Positions 1 to 8,423 of a DNA stretch of 64,000 bases are shown here, piece after piece. The position numbers and the translations under genes are program-made. Where the stretch lies: NCBI RefSeq assembly GCF_003268675.1, contig NZ_CP029378.1:806001-870000 (forward strand). Direction: 5' to 3'. The notes beneath the pieces are model-generated. The model was not told the origin of the DNA. It worked only from the letters and a program-made list of their open reading frames with translations, and ran no database searches. This DNA is from Streptomyces bacillaris (GTDB lineage: Bacteria; Actinomycetota; Actinomycetes; Streptomycetales; Streptomycetaceae). Position 1 is the first letter of the stretch. The number at the start of each line of letters is the position of its first letter.

Positions 1-243
1 GCTGTCCCGGTTGGAGACGATCCAGTCGGTGACGCTGCCGAGCGGCCCGGAGAGGTCGGCGGTGAGCGCGTCGGGCCAGGCCCCGCCGCCCCAGCGGCCG
101 TGGACGAGGGGGACGAGGACGGCGGCGGCGAGCGCGAGGAGCAGCAGCTTCCCGGCCGCCGGGCGTTCGCGGAGGGCGGCGAGCGGCCCCCGGCCCGTGC
201 CCGACCGGGCGGGGCGGACCGGGGTGGCCTGGGCGGTGGCCAT
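1..243 (-). CDS. Glycine betaine ABC transporter permease, N-terminal part (runs off left edge)
   Basis: Only the first 81 codons are present. The start ATG (241-243) shares one base with the TGA of the upstream ATPase gene (TGATG), a translationally coupled arrangement. The visible part has a basic, Pro/Ala-rich leader and then a hydrophobic stretch (LLLLALAAAVLVPLV) that looks like a first membrane helix. The permease call (ProW/OpuAB type) rests mainly on its position right after a ProV-type ATPase; the diagnostic permease loop lies beyond the window. Any substrate-binding subunit would also be outside. Confidence 0.7.
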   Translation of the reverse strand, partial: MATAQATPVRPARSGTGRGPLAALRERPAAGKLLLLALAAAVLVPLVHGRWGGGAWPDALTADLSGPLGSVTDWIVSNRDS

Positions 244-1364
244 CAGACGGTCACCTCGCGGGGGCCGTCGGGTGCGTCGGGGGCGGTGGGGCCGTCGGCT
301 GAGGATGTTCCGGCCACCACGTCCAGCAGGCACGCGTGGTCGACGACGCCGACGAGCCGGCCGCCGTCCATCACCCGGGCGGCGGGGTCGCCGGAGCGGG
401 AGACCGCCTCGATGGCCTCGGAGACCGTGGCGTCGGGGCGCACGGCCGGGCCGCGCTCGCTCTCCCCGGCGAGCGCGGGGCGCATGGCGGTGGCCACGGT
501 GAGGACCTGCTCGCGCGGCACGTCCCGGACGAACTCGGTGACGTAGTCGTCGGCGGGCGAGCCCACGATCTCCTCGGGGGTGCCGAGCTGGACGATCCCG
601 CCGTCGCGCATGAGCGCGATCCGGGTGCCCAGCCGCAGCGCCTCGCTCAGGTCGTGGGTGATGAAGACCATGGTGCGGCCCTCCTCGCGGTGCAGCCGGA
701 CCACCTCGTCCTGCATCTCGCGGCGGATCAGCGGATCCAGCGCGCTGAACGGCTCGTCGAAGAGGAGGACGGAGGGGTCGACGGCGAGCGCGCGGGCGAG
801 GCCGACACGCTGCTGCTGGCCGCCGGAGAGCTGCGAGGGGCGGCGGTCCTCCAGTCCGGCGAGGCCGACCTTCTCCACCAACTCGGCAGCCTTGGAGCGG
901 CGTTCGGCCTTGCTCAGGCCCTGGATCTCCAGGCCGTAGGCGACGTTGTCCAGCACCGTGCGGTGCGGCAGCAGTCCGAAGTGCTGGAAGACCATCGCGG
1001 TGCGGTGGCGGCGCAGTTCGCGCAGCCGGGCGCGGTCCATCGCGAGGACGTCCTCGCCGTCGATGGCGAGGGTGCCGCTGGTGGGTTCGATCAGCCGGGT
1101 CAGACAGCGTACGAGCGTGGACTTGCCGGAGCCCGACAGGCCCATCACGACGAAGACCTCACCCTTGCGGACGTCGAAGGAGACATCGCGGACGGCGGCG
1201 GTGCAGCCGGTGGCCTCGCGCAGTTCGGCGGGCGGGAGGGCGGCGTACTCGCTGCCGGGGATGCGGTCGGCCTTGGGGCCGAAGACCTTCCAGAGGCCGC
1301 GTACGGAGAACACGGCCTCCTCGGCCGTCTCGACAGGGGCCTCGGGGGCCTGGGTCGCGGTCAT
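243..1364 (-). CDS. proV: Glycine betaine/proline ABC transporter ATP-binding protein, ProV/OpuAA type
   Basis: Protein of 373 aa with all ABC ATPase motifs: Walker [10 protein letters not shown] (about 75-83), Q-loop, signature LSGGQQQRV (about 179-187) and Walker B LLFDEP. After the ATPase core comes a C-terminal extension (about 290-350) with a CBS-like pattern ending [17 protein letters not shown], as in osmoregulated ProV/OpuAA proteins whose CBS module senses ionic strength. It should energise uptake of glycine betaine or a related compatible solute. Its ATG overlaps the stop of the upstream GMC dehydrogenase gene by 4 bp (ATGA), so synthesis and uptake genes are one operon. Symbol by family resemblance. 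Confidence 0.88.
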   Translation of the reverse strand: MTATQAPEAPVETAEEAVFSVRGLWKVFGPKADRIPGSEYAALPPAELREATGCTAAVRDVSFDVRKGEVFVVMGLSGSGKSTLVRCLTRLIEPTSGTLAIDGEDVLAMDRARLRELRRHRTAMVFQHFGLLPHRTVLDNVAYGLEIQGLSKAERRSKAAELVEKVGLAGLEDRRPSQLSGGQQQRVGLARALAVDPSVLLFDEPFSALDPLIRREMQDEVVRLHREEGRTMVFITHDLSEALRLGTRIALMRDGGIVQLGTPEEIVGSPADDYVTEFVRDVPREQVLTVATAMRPALAGESERGPAVRPDATVSEAIEAVSRSGDPAARVMDGGRLVGVVDHACLLDVVAGTSSADGPTAPDAPDGPREVTV

Positions 1365-2980
1365 CGGGCATCATCTCCGGTGCTGGTACCAGTGGTCGGC
1401 GCGGCGTCGGTGGTGCCCGCCCCCTGTGCGAGGATTTCGGCGCACTTCTCGCCCACCATGAGGACGCCGATCATCGGGTTGACGGCGGGCATGGTCGGGA
1501 AGACCGACGCGTCCGCGATCCGGATGCCTTCGAGCCCCCGGATGCGCAACTGCGGGTCCACGACGGCCTCTTGGTCGTCGGTGGCGCCCATCCTGCAGGT
1601 GCCCGCCGGGTGGTAGACGGTGTGGGCGACCTTGCGGGCGTACTCGCTGATGTCCTCGTCCGAGGTGACCTCGGGGCCGGGGCAGACCTCGCGCTTCAGC
1701 CAGTGGGCGAGCGGTTCGGTGGCGGCGATCTCCCGGGCGAGCTTGATGCCGTCGACCAGGGTGCGGCCGTCGTGGTCGTCCTCGTCGGTGAAGTACCGGA
1801 AGTCCAGGGCGGGCTTGACCTCGGGGTCGGCGCTGGTGAGGTAGAGGCGGCCCCGGCTGCGCGGCTTGGGGATGTTCGGGGTCATCGACACCCCGTGCTC
1901 GGGCTTCTCGTAGCCGAGGCGCTCGGGGTTGTCGGTGAAGGGGATCTGGTAGAAGTGGAACATCAGGTCCGGGCCCCGGGATCCGGGGTCGCGCCGGACG
2001 AAGAGTCCCGCGTCGGAGTCCATCGCGGAGTTCTCCGGGATGGGCCCGTCGGTCTCCCAGACGATGACGGACTCGGGGTGGTCGAGCAGGTTCTCCCCCA
2101 CGCCCGGCAGGTCGTGGCGCACCTCGATGCCGAGTGCTTCCAGGTCCTCGCGCGGGCCGATCCCGGAGTGCAGCAGCAGCCGGGGCGTGTCCACCGCGCC
2201 CGCGCAGACGATGACTTCACGGGCGGCGCGCAGCAGGATCTCCTCGCCGTCCTTCGTCCGGACGTGGACGCCGGTGGCGCGGGTGCCGTCGAACTCCAGG
2301 CGGTAGGCCCAGGTCTCCAGCAGGATACGGAGGTTGGGCCGGTCACCGGCCTCGATGTGCGGGTGGAGGTAGGCGACCGAGGCGGAGGAGCGCTTGTTGT
2401 TCTCGGGGTGGTAGGCGAGGTCGAAGAAGCCGACGCCCTCGTGGAACGGCTTGCTGTTGAAGCTCTCCACGCGCGGGACCCCGGCGGCCTGCTGGGCGGC
2501 GTCGACGAAGTCGCGGGCGATGGCGTTGCGGTCCTTCTCGTCCACCGGGACGATGTTGTTGCGCAGCCTGGTGAAGTACGGGTCCATCGCGGCCGCGTCC
2601 CAGCCCTCGGCGCCCGCCTCGGCCCACTCGTCCCAGTCGCCGGGGAGCGGCTTGAAGCTGATGAGGGTGTTGTGCGAGGAGCAGCCGCCGAGGACCCGGG
2701 CGCGGCTGTGCCGGATGTGGGAGTTGCCGCGCGGCTGTTCGGTGGTGGGGTAGTCGTAGTCGAGGTCGCCGCCGAGGAGGCCGAGCCAGCGGCGGAGGGT
2801 GAGGACGTCGTCGCGGTCGATGTCGGTGGGGCCGCCCTCGATGACGGTGACGGTGACGTCCGGGTCCTCGGTGAGCCGGGAGGCGATGACCGATCCGGCG
2901 GTGCCGCCGCCGACGATCACGTAGTCGGCCACGGGGCCCTCGGGGTCGGGGACGGCGGTGCTGCGGGGAGTGGGGGGCAT
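1361..2980 (-). CDS. GMC-family oxidoreductase, choline dehydrogenase-like
   Basis: FAD enzyme of the glucose-methanol-choline family, 539 aa from the chosen start. The dinucleotide-binding motif VGGGTAGS lies near residues 23-30. The C-terminal hallmarks HPAGTCRMG and [10 protein letters not shown] carry the conserved His and Asn of the active site. Start chosen at 2980 because AAGGAG sits 9 bases upstream; an in-frame ATG at 3001 places that ribosome site inside the coding region. Followed by a ProV-type gene (4-bp overlap) and preceded by an aldehyde dehydrogenase, it most likely oxidises choline to betaine aldehyde. GMC substrate specificity cannot be read from sequence alone. Confidence 0.85.
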   Translation of the reverse strand: MPPTPRSTAVPDPEGPVADYVIVGGGTAGSVIASRLTEDPDVTVTVIEGGPTDIDRDDVLTLRRWLGLLGGDLDYDYPTTEQPRGNSHIRHSRARVLGGCSSHNTLISFKPLPGDWDEWAEAGAEGWDAAAMDPYFTRLRNNIVPVDEKDRNAIARDFVDAAQQAAGVPRVESFNSKPFHEGVGFFDLAYHPENNKRSSASVAYLHPHIEAGDRPNLRILLETWAYRLEFDGTRATGVHVRTKDGEEILLRAAREVIVCAGAVDTPRLLLHSGIGPREDLEALGIEVRHDLPGVGENLLDHPESVIVWETDGPIPENSAMDSDAGLFVRRDPGSRGPDLMFHFYQIPFTDNPERLGYEKPEHGVSMTPNIPKPRSRGRLYLTSADPEVKPALDFRYFTDEDDHDGRTLVDGIKLAREIAATEPLAHWLKREVCPGPEVTSDEDISEYARKVAHTVYHPAGTCRMGATDDQEAVVDPQLRIRGLEGIRIADASVFPTMPAVNPMIGVLMVGEKCAEILAQGAGTTDAAPTTGTSTGDDAR

Positions 2981-3081
2981 CGGTCTCTGCTCCTTCTGCA
3001 AGGTTCGTGCGTGTGCGTGGTGCTGCGAACAGCCGGGCGGGGCCGGGCGGTTGCGGAAGGGCGGCCCGGCCCCCGCAGGCG

Positions 3082-4584
3082 TCAGCCGGCGAACCAGCGC
3101 TGGGGGCGCGGGTTGAGGTTCTGGTAGATGTGCTTGGACTCGCGGTACTCGGCGAGGCCGGTGGGGCCCAGCTCACGGCCGGTACCGGACTTGCCGAAGC
3201 CGCCCCACTCGGCCTGCGGGAGGTAGGGGTGGTAGTCGTTGATCCAGACGGTGCCGTGGCGCAGCCGTCCGGCGACCCGGCGGGCCCGGCCGGCGTCCGT
3301 GGTCCAGACGGCGCCCGCGAGACCGTAGTCGGTGTCGTTGGCCAGGGTGACGGCCTCTTCCTCGGTACGGAAGGTCTCGACGGTGAGAATCGGGCCGAAG
3401 GTCTCCTCGCGGACCACCTTCATCTCCCGGTGGCAGCCGTCCAGGACGGTCGGCCGGTAGAAGTAACCGCCTTCGGGGCGTACGTCGTTCGGCTTCGGGC
3501 GCTCGCCGCCGGCCCGGACGATCGCGCCCTCCTCGCGGGCGGAGGCGACGTACGCCTCGACCTTGGCGAGCTGCTGGGCGGAGACGAGGGGGCCGCACTC
3601 GACGCCGTCCAGGGTGCCCCGGCCGAGGCGGATGGCGTCGGCGCGGCGGGCCAGCTCGGTGACGAACCGCTCGCGGACGCTCTCCTCGATGATCAGGCGG
3701 GCCCCGGCGGAGCAGACCTGGCCGCTGTGGAAGAAGGCGGCGTTCAGCGCCTGGTCGACGGCGGTGTCGAAGCCCTCGTCGGTGGCGCAGGCGTCCGCGA
3801 AGACCACGTTGGGGTTCTTGCCGCCCAGCTCCAGGGCGACCTTCTTCACGGTGGGCGCGGCGGCCTGGGCCACCTTCGTCCCGCTGGCGAGGCCGCCGGT
3901 GAAGGAGACCAGGTCCACGTCCGGGTGCTCGGAGAGCCGGGCGCCGACCGGGTCGCCCGCGCCGGTGACGAGGTTGGCGGCGCCGTCGGGCAGCCCGGCC
4001 TCGGCGAGGAGCCTGATCAGGTGGACGGTGGAGAGCGGGGTGACCTCGCTGGGCTTGAGCACGAAGGTGTTGCCCGCGGCGAGGGCCGGGGCGATCTTCC
4101 AGCTGGCCTGGAGGAGGGGGTAGTTCCAGGGGGCGATCAGGGCGCAGACGCCGACGGGCTCGTGGACGACGATGCTGTGGACGTCGGGGTCGCCCGCGTC
4201 GACGACCCGGCCGCCGCTCTCGTTCATCACCAGGTCCGCGAAGTAGCGGAAGGCGCCTGTCACGTCGTCCACGTCGACCCGGCCCTCTTCGAGGGTCTTG
4301 CCGGTGTCGCGGCTCTCGGTGATCGCGATCTCCTCGCGGTCCCGCTGGAGCAGGTCGGCGACCCGGCGCAGCAGGGCGGCCCGCTCCGCGACGGGCCGGT
4401 GCGGCCAGGGGCCGTCGTCGAAGGCGCGCCGGGCGGCCGCGATCGCCGCGTCGGTGTCCTCGGTACCGCCCTCCGCGACAACGGCCAGGACGGTGGCGTC
4501 GGCAGGGTCGAGGATCTCGCGGGTCGCGCCTGAGGCGGCGGCCCGCCAGGTGCCGTCGATGTGGATGGTGCTGAGCGCCGACAT
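3082..4584 (-). CDS. betB: Aldehyde dehydrogenase, probable betaine aldehyde dehydrogenase
   Basis: NAD(P)-dependent aldehyde dehydrogenase of 500 aa, the usual length. Visible motifs are LELGGKNPNVVF with the general-base Glu, SGQVCSAGARL with the nucleophilic Cys, and the C-terminal EETFGPILTV block. Start set at 4584 (MSALSTIHIDG), where homology-like sequence begins; a GGAAGG lies about 11 bases upstream, and the longer open frame to 5073 overlaps another gene in the wrong frame. It precedes the GMC dehydrogenase by 101 bp on the same strand, fitting a choline to glycine betaine pathway. A general aldehyde dehydrogenase is the alternative. Confidence 0.85.
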   Translation of the reverse strand: MSALSTIHIDGTWRAAASGATREILDPADATVLAVVAEGGTEDTDAAIAAARRAFDDGPWPHRPVAERAALLRRVADLLQRDREEIAITESRDTGKTLEEGRVDVDDVTGAFRYFADLVMNESGGRVVDAGDPDVHSIVVHEPVGVCALIAPWNYPLLQASWKIAPALAAGNTFVLKPSEVTPLSTVHLIRLLAEAGLPDGAANLVTGAGDPVGARLSEHPDVDLVSFTGGLASGTKVAQAAAPTVKKVALELGGKNPNVVFADACATDEGFDTAVDQALNAAFFHSGQVCSAGARLIIEESVRERFVTELARRADAIRLGRGTLDGVECGPLVSAQQLAKVEAYVASAREEGAIVRAGGERPKPNDVRPEGGYFYRPTVLDGCHREMKVVREETFGPILTVETFRTEEEAVTLANDTDYGLAGAVWTTDAGRARRVAGRLRHGTVWINDYHPYLPQAEWGGFGKSGTGRELGPTGLAEYRESKHIYQNLNPRPQRWFAG

Positions 4585-4612
4585 GTCGTGTTTAGCCTTC
4601 CGTACCCGAAAT

Positions 4613-4636
4613 GCCCCCGCCGGTTCGGCCGGGGGC
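4613..4636 (-). terminator. GC-rich hairpin between the ATP-grasp gene and betB-like gene
   Basis: Inverted repeat GCCCCCGCCG / CGGCCGGGGGC with one bulge and a 3-base loop. On the minus strand it is followed by ATTTC, so it could end the P450/ATP-grasp transcript. It lies 29 bp upstream of the betB-like start and could also act in that leader. Confidence 0.5.
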
Positions 4637-4735
4637 GTCCTGCGCGGTGGACCGGGGTACGGCCACACCAGCGGACGGGGCCCCTCCCCCGTCCGCCGGA
4701 ATGTATGCCAAGAATTTAACTCTGCGTGATGCACC

Positions 4736-5569
4736 TCACTCGGGCACGACGCCTCGCGATGCCCCGGGCACGGTGGGCGCGGCCCGCCGGAAGGCCCGGT
4801 CCCGGTCGCGGAGCAGGCCCTCGGGCCCTGCCGACCGGAGCACCACGTCGAGGGCGCGGCAGGGGTCGGCGGCGTACACGTTGCTGAACCACGCCATGTT
4901 GGCCTCCACCACGGCCCAGCTCCCGGGCCCGGCGGGCGGGACCGTGCGGCCGACGTCCAGGACGACGGCGCCGGGCAGGGTGGCCCCGCACGCCTCGACG
5001 AGCCGCCGGGCGAAGGCGCGTACGGCGGGCTCCTGCGGGTGTCCCGCCAGGGGCGCCGCGTCCAGCAGCCCATGGACGGCGTACCGCGAACCGGTTCGGA
5101 TCTCCCCGTCGAGCAGGAAGAGCCGGAACTCCTCCGCCCACGTCACGACCGAGCTGACCTGGACCAGAGGGTCCCCCACCACGTCCGGCAGCTCGGCCCC
5201 GCTCCCGTACACCGCGGCCGGGAAGCTCTTGTCGGTCGGCGGCTTCGCGAAGAGCGGGCCCGGGAGGCGGCGGGCCCCGGAAAGCGGCAGGCGGCGGACG
5301 TGCCGCCCGGTGAACGCGTACGGCAGCCCGTCCAGCCACCCGTCGTCCGGCTCCAGCAGCGCCACCCCGAGCGGCCGGGCCACCCGCGCGGCGAAGTGCG
5401 GGCCGCCGTAGTAGTGCGCGTCACCCCGTCCCGCGTACGGCTCCGGCACCCCGCCCACGGGCAGGACGGTCACCTCCATCCCACGCCCCCGCGCCGCGTC
5501 GGCCAGGAGGGCGGCGGTGGTGGAGCGGTGCGGGGCGAGGGCGAGCAGACCCGGCCGCGGGGACAGCAT
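4736..5569 (-). CDS. ATP-grasp domain protein (R2K-like)
   Basis: Protein of 277 aa. The C-terminal half shows an ATP-grasp end pattern (VVLDVGRTV, then WAVVEANMAWFSNVYAADP), where Glu and Asn would bind Mg-ATP. The middle has FAKPPTDKSF and EEFRLFLLDGEI, as in the R2K/DUF4343 ATP-grasp clade. Such proteins ligate carboxylates to amines or are proposed peptide or RNA modifiers; no substrate can be named. It starts 22 bp downstream of the second P450 gene on the same strand, so it is probably the last gene of a three-gene transcript. Subfamily assignment is from memory. Confidence 0.6.
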   Translation of the reverse strand: MLSPRPGLLALAPHRSTTAALLADAARGRGMEVTVLPVGGVPEPYAGRGDAHYYGGPHFAARVARPLGVALLEPDDGWLDGLPYAFTGRHVRRLPLSGARRLPGPLFAKPPTDKSFPAAVYGSGAELPDVVGDPLVQVSSVVTWAEEFRLFLLDGEIRTGSRYAVHGLLDAAPLAGHPQEPAVRAFARRLVEACGATLPGAVVLDVGRTVPPAGPGSWAVVEANMAWFSNVYAADPCRALDVVLRSAGPEGLLRDRDRAFRRAAPTVPGASRGVVPE

Positions 5570-5591
5570 GCGTACGCGTACGGGGACGGGC

Positions 5592-6854
5592 TCAGCCCAG
5601 CAGGACCGGGAAGGCGGCCATGTCGTTCTGGGTCATCACCGGCAGCTTGGTGATCTCCGCGTCCGGGACGGCGAGCCGCAGTCCGGGGAAGCGGCCGAAG
5701 AGCGCGGGCAGCGCGATGCCCGCCTCGACGCGGGAGAGCGCGGCGCCGGGGCAGATGTGCGGGCCGTGGCCGAAGGTCATGTGGCGGTTGCGGGTGGGGC
5801 GGGTGATGTCGAAGGCGTCGGCGTCCTCGCCGTGCTGCCCGGTGTCGCGGCCGATGGCCCGGTAGGAGATGACGACCCCTTCGCCCTTCCTGATCACGGT
5901 GTCGCCCACGGTGATGTCCTCGGTGGCGAACCGCATCAGCAGATGCGTGGTGGGCGTGTCCCATCGCAGGGTCTCCTCCACCACCGCGTCCCAGCCGACC
6001 TCGCCGGCCAGCACCTCGGCCAGCTGATCGGGGTGGGCGAGCAGGGCGCGTACGGCGTTGAGGATGAGGCCGATCGTCGTCTCGTGCCCGGCGGCGACCA
6101 TCGCCTTCAGATTGCCGACCACCTCCTCCTCGGTGAGCGGCTCGCCGCCCTCCTCGGCCAGGATCAGCGCGCTGGTGAGGTCGTCCGTGGGGTGGGCGGT
6201 CTTCTCCCGGACGAGCTCGGTGTAGAAGACGTCCAGGTCCGCGAGGAGTTTGAGGCGTTCCTCCTGCGGGGTGAGCATGGAGAAGAACGCTTTGTACTGC
6301 CGGGTGAGCATCGGGTGCTGGGCCTCGTCGACGCCCATCAGCATCCCGACGACCTTCATCGGCAGCGGCTGGGCGAAGACCGCCTTCAGGTCGACGACGC
6401 CGTCCGCGTCCCGGGCCGCCTCCAGGTTGTCCAGCAGCTCATCGGTGAACTTCTCGATGGCCGGGCGGATCGCTTCCAGTCGGCGCGGGGTGAGCGCCTG
6501 GGAGGTCTTGGTGCGCAGCCGCCGGTGCTCGGCGCCGTCCACGGTGAACATGGAACGCCCGGCGTCGATCATGCCGATGAGCGGCCATGCACGTGTCACC
6601 ACTCCGGTACGCCAGAGTTCCCAGGCCTCGATGTCCTTCACCAGCCGCTGGTCGACGAGGAGTTGACGCGCCTCGGCGTGCCGGGTGACGGTCCAGGCGG
6701 GGACGCCGAGCAGCTCGATCCGGGCGAGCACCCCGGCCTCGCGCAGCCGCGCGGTCTCCCCGTCCAGGTCCTGGACCATGGGGTCGATGGTGATGGCCCC
6801 GGCGCTCCGGTCGGCTTCTGCGGCCCGGTCGGCCGCGGCGTGCGGGCAGTTCAC
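5592..6854 (-). CDS. Cytochrome P450 with intact canonical motifs (CYP154/CYP107-like)
   Basis: Soluble bacterial P450 of 420 aa. It has the I-helix oxygen-activation motif AAGHETT, the K-helix ExxR as ETLR (EETLRWDTP), and the heme loop FGHGPHICPG with the thiolate Cys. GTG at 6854 overlaps the TGA of the preceding P450 gene by 4 bp (GTGA), so the two are translationally coupled. The substrate is unknown and no ferredoxin gene is nearby. In Streptomyces, paired P450s of this type often sit in conservons, but the conservon kinase, roadblock, DUF742 and GTPase genes are absent here. Confidence 0.9.
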   Translation of the reverse strand: MNCPHAAADRAAEADRSAGAITIDPMVQDLDGETARLREAGVLARIELLGVPAWTVTRHAEARQLLVDQRLVKDIEAWELWRTGVVTRAWPLIGMIDAGRSMFTVDGAEHRRLRTKTSQALTPRRLEAIRPAIEKFTDELLDNLEAARDADGVVDLKAVFAQPLPMKVVGMLMGVDEAQHPMLTRQYKAFFSMLTPQEERLKLLADLDVFYTELVREKTAHPTDDLTSALILAEEGGEPLTEEEVVGNLKAMVAAGHETTIGLILNAVRALLAHPDQLAEVLAGEVGWDAVVEETLRWDTPTTHLLMRFATEDITVGDTVIRKGEGVVISYRAIGRDTGQHGEDADAFDITRPTRNRHMTFGHGPHICPGAALSRVEAGIALPALFGRFPGLRLAVPDAEITKLPVMTQNDMAAFPVLLG

Positions 6855-8152
6855 AGCGCGTCTCCTGTCGTGCGTACGGGGGTGAAGCGGACGGGCAGCG
6901 AGGTCGTCCCGCGCAGGAAGGCGGAGGGCCTGCGCACCAGCTCCGTCGCCGGTACGGCCAGTTCGAGGTCGGGGAGCCGGTCGAGGAGGACTTCGATGCC
7001 GGTACGGGCGATGATCTCCGCGATCTCCTGGGCGGGGAAGGGGCAGCGGTACTCGCCGTGGCTGAACGCCATGTGGGCGTTGTTGCCGCCCTGCCCGGAG
7101 CGGACCAGCAGGTCCGTGACCTGCTGGCGGATGTGGGGATCGCCGTTGGCGGCACCGAGGCCGAGGAGCAGCATGTCGCCGCGGACGATGTTCTGTCCGC
7201 CGAGCCGGGCGTCGCGCGCGGCCCACCGTCCGGCCAGGATCTGGGTGGGGGCGTCCTCCCAGAGCACCTCGTTCATGGCCTCCGCGACGCTGTGCCGGCC
7301 GCCGGAGAGGGCGTCCGCGAACTGGTCCTCGGTGAGCATCAGCCGGGTGGAGTTGCTGATCCAGTCGGCGGTGGGCAGGTGCCCGGCGGCCGTGACAGCC
7401 ATGAGGTCGAGGGCGTACTCCTCGTCGGTGAACGGCTCGGGGTGGGCCAGCATCCGCGAGGTCACGTCGTTGCCGGGGTGCGCCCGCTTGGTGGCGACGA
7501 GCCGGTGCATGTGCTCGCCGAAGCGCAGGTGCGCCTTCTGGGCGTCGGGGCCACCGTCGGCCAGGTCCTTGAGCACCCGGGCGATGTCGGCGCCCTCGTC
7601 GTCGGGGAAGCCGACGAGCCGGGCGAGGACGAGGACGGGGAGCGGCTCCGCGAACTCCGCGACCAGGTCGGCGGTGCCCCGGCTGCACACGGCGTCGATG
7701 AGCCGGTCCGCCAACTGCTCGCAGTGCTGCCGGATCTCGAAGGGGTCGGCCTCTTCGAGCGCGGGGACGACCATGTCGGCATGGCGGCGGTGCTCGGCCC
7801 CGGCGGTGAAGTAGATGGAGGGCATGGGGGTACCCACCATGGGGAGCAGCGGCCAGTCGGCGGGGATGTTCTCCCACTGGTTCCACAGGGAGACGTCCCG
7901 GGGGAACAACTCCCCGTCGCTGGTGACCTGGTGGAGTTCGCGGTAGCCGATGACCAGCCAGGCGGGGAAGCCGCCGGGCAGCTCGACGGGGACGACGGGG
8001 CCGTGGTCGCGCCGCATGGAGCGGTAGAGCGCGTGCGGTTCGGTGTGGAAGCCGGGTCCGCTGAGCGGGACGGCTCCGGTGCCGAAGTTCATGGGGCAGC
8101 CACCGCCCCCACCGGCCGAGGGCGCGGGCGTGGCGGGCGAGGGGTTCGTCAT
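6851..8152 (-). CDS. Atypical cytochrome P450 lacking the ExxR arginine (CYP156/CYP157-like)
   Basis: P450-fold protein of 433 aa. The heme loop FSHGEYRCPFPAQE keeps the Cys but replaces the Gly of CxG by Phe. The K-helix reads NEVLWEDAP, so the normally invariant Arg of ExxR is Trp. CYP157 members of Streptomyces are known to lack ExxR, usually beside a CYP154, as here. Start placed at 8152 because GGAG precedes it by 8 bases; an in-frame ATG exists at 8194. Whether it is a working monooxygenase or a regulatory or structural partner of the downstream P450 is open. Confidence 0.85.
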   Translation of the reverse strand: MTNPSPATPAPSAGGGGGCPMNFGTGAVPLSGPGFHTEPHALYRSMRRDHGPVVPVELPGGFPAWLVIGYRELHQVTSDGELFPRDVSLWNQWENIPADWPLLPMVGTPMPSIYFTAGAEHRRHADMVVPALEEADPFEIRQHCEQLADRLIDAVCSRGTADLVAEFAEPLPVLVLARLVGFPDDEGADIARVLKDLADGGPDAQKAHLRFGEHMHRLVATKRAHPGNDVTSRMLAHPEPFTDEEYALDLMAVTAAGHLPTADWISNSTRLMLTEDQFADALSGGRHSVAEAMNEVLWEDAPTQILAGRWAARDARLGGQNIVRGDMLLLGLGAANGDPHIRQQVTDLLVRSGQGGNNAHMAFSHGEYRCPFPAQEIAEIIARTGIEVLLDRLPDLELAVPATELVRRPSAFLRGTTSLPVRFTPVRTTGDAL

Positions 8153-8227
8153 CGTACGGACTCCAGTGGCGACGGCTTCGCGCGTTGCGACCATACGATC
8201 AACGCGGCACCACTATAAGGAGCTTCT

Positions 8228-8407
8228 GTGAATCGGCGGGGCGGAATCGAGACCTTTTCCGCCCGCTCCCGGCCAGGTTGCTTCGCCGCGCCGATCGCTT
8301 CCGTACGACATCTGCGCAGGTTTGATCACAAGATCGACATCGGAGCCGCCGACTCCGGTTCGGGGGCGGCTACTTCCGGGCTCGGGGGCGTCAGCTTCCG
8401 GCCCTGA
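8228..8407 (+). CDS. Possible small protein, 59 aa, unknown
   Basis: A GTG at 8228 has an excellent ribosome site (AAGGAG, 5-base spacing) and opens a 60-codon frame in the gap divergent from the P450 operon. Third-position GC is fairly high, roughly three quarters. The product is basic at the start (MNRRGGIETFSARSRPGC) and Gly/Ser-rich at the end, with no domain I recognise. It could be a real small protein or chance; the ribosome site is the main argument. Confidence 0.25.
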   Translation: MNRRGGIETFSARSRPGCFAAPIASVRHLRRFDHKIDIGAADSGSGAATSGLGGVSFRP

Positions 8408-8423
8408 AACGGCTGCTTCTTGT

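Noticed and set aside
336..1616. Long plus-strand open frame opposite the ProV-type gene, and many similar ones
   Set aside because: High-GC shadow frames antisense to real genes; no ribosome site and no recognisable motif. The minus-strand genes have full catalytic motifs.
4585..5073. N-terminal extension of the aldehyde dehydrogenase frame
   Set aside because: It overlaps the ATP-grasp gene in another frame and has no family similarity.
6855..7886. Extension of the second P450 frame into the first P450 gene
   Set aside because: Arg/Pro-rich shadow; the coupled GTG at 6854 explains the true start.
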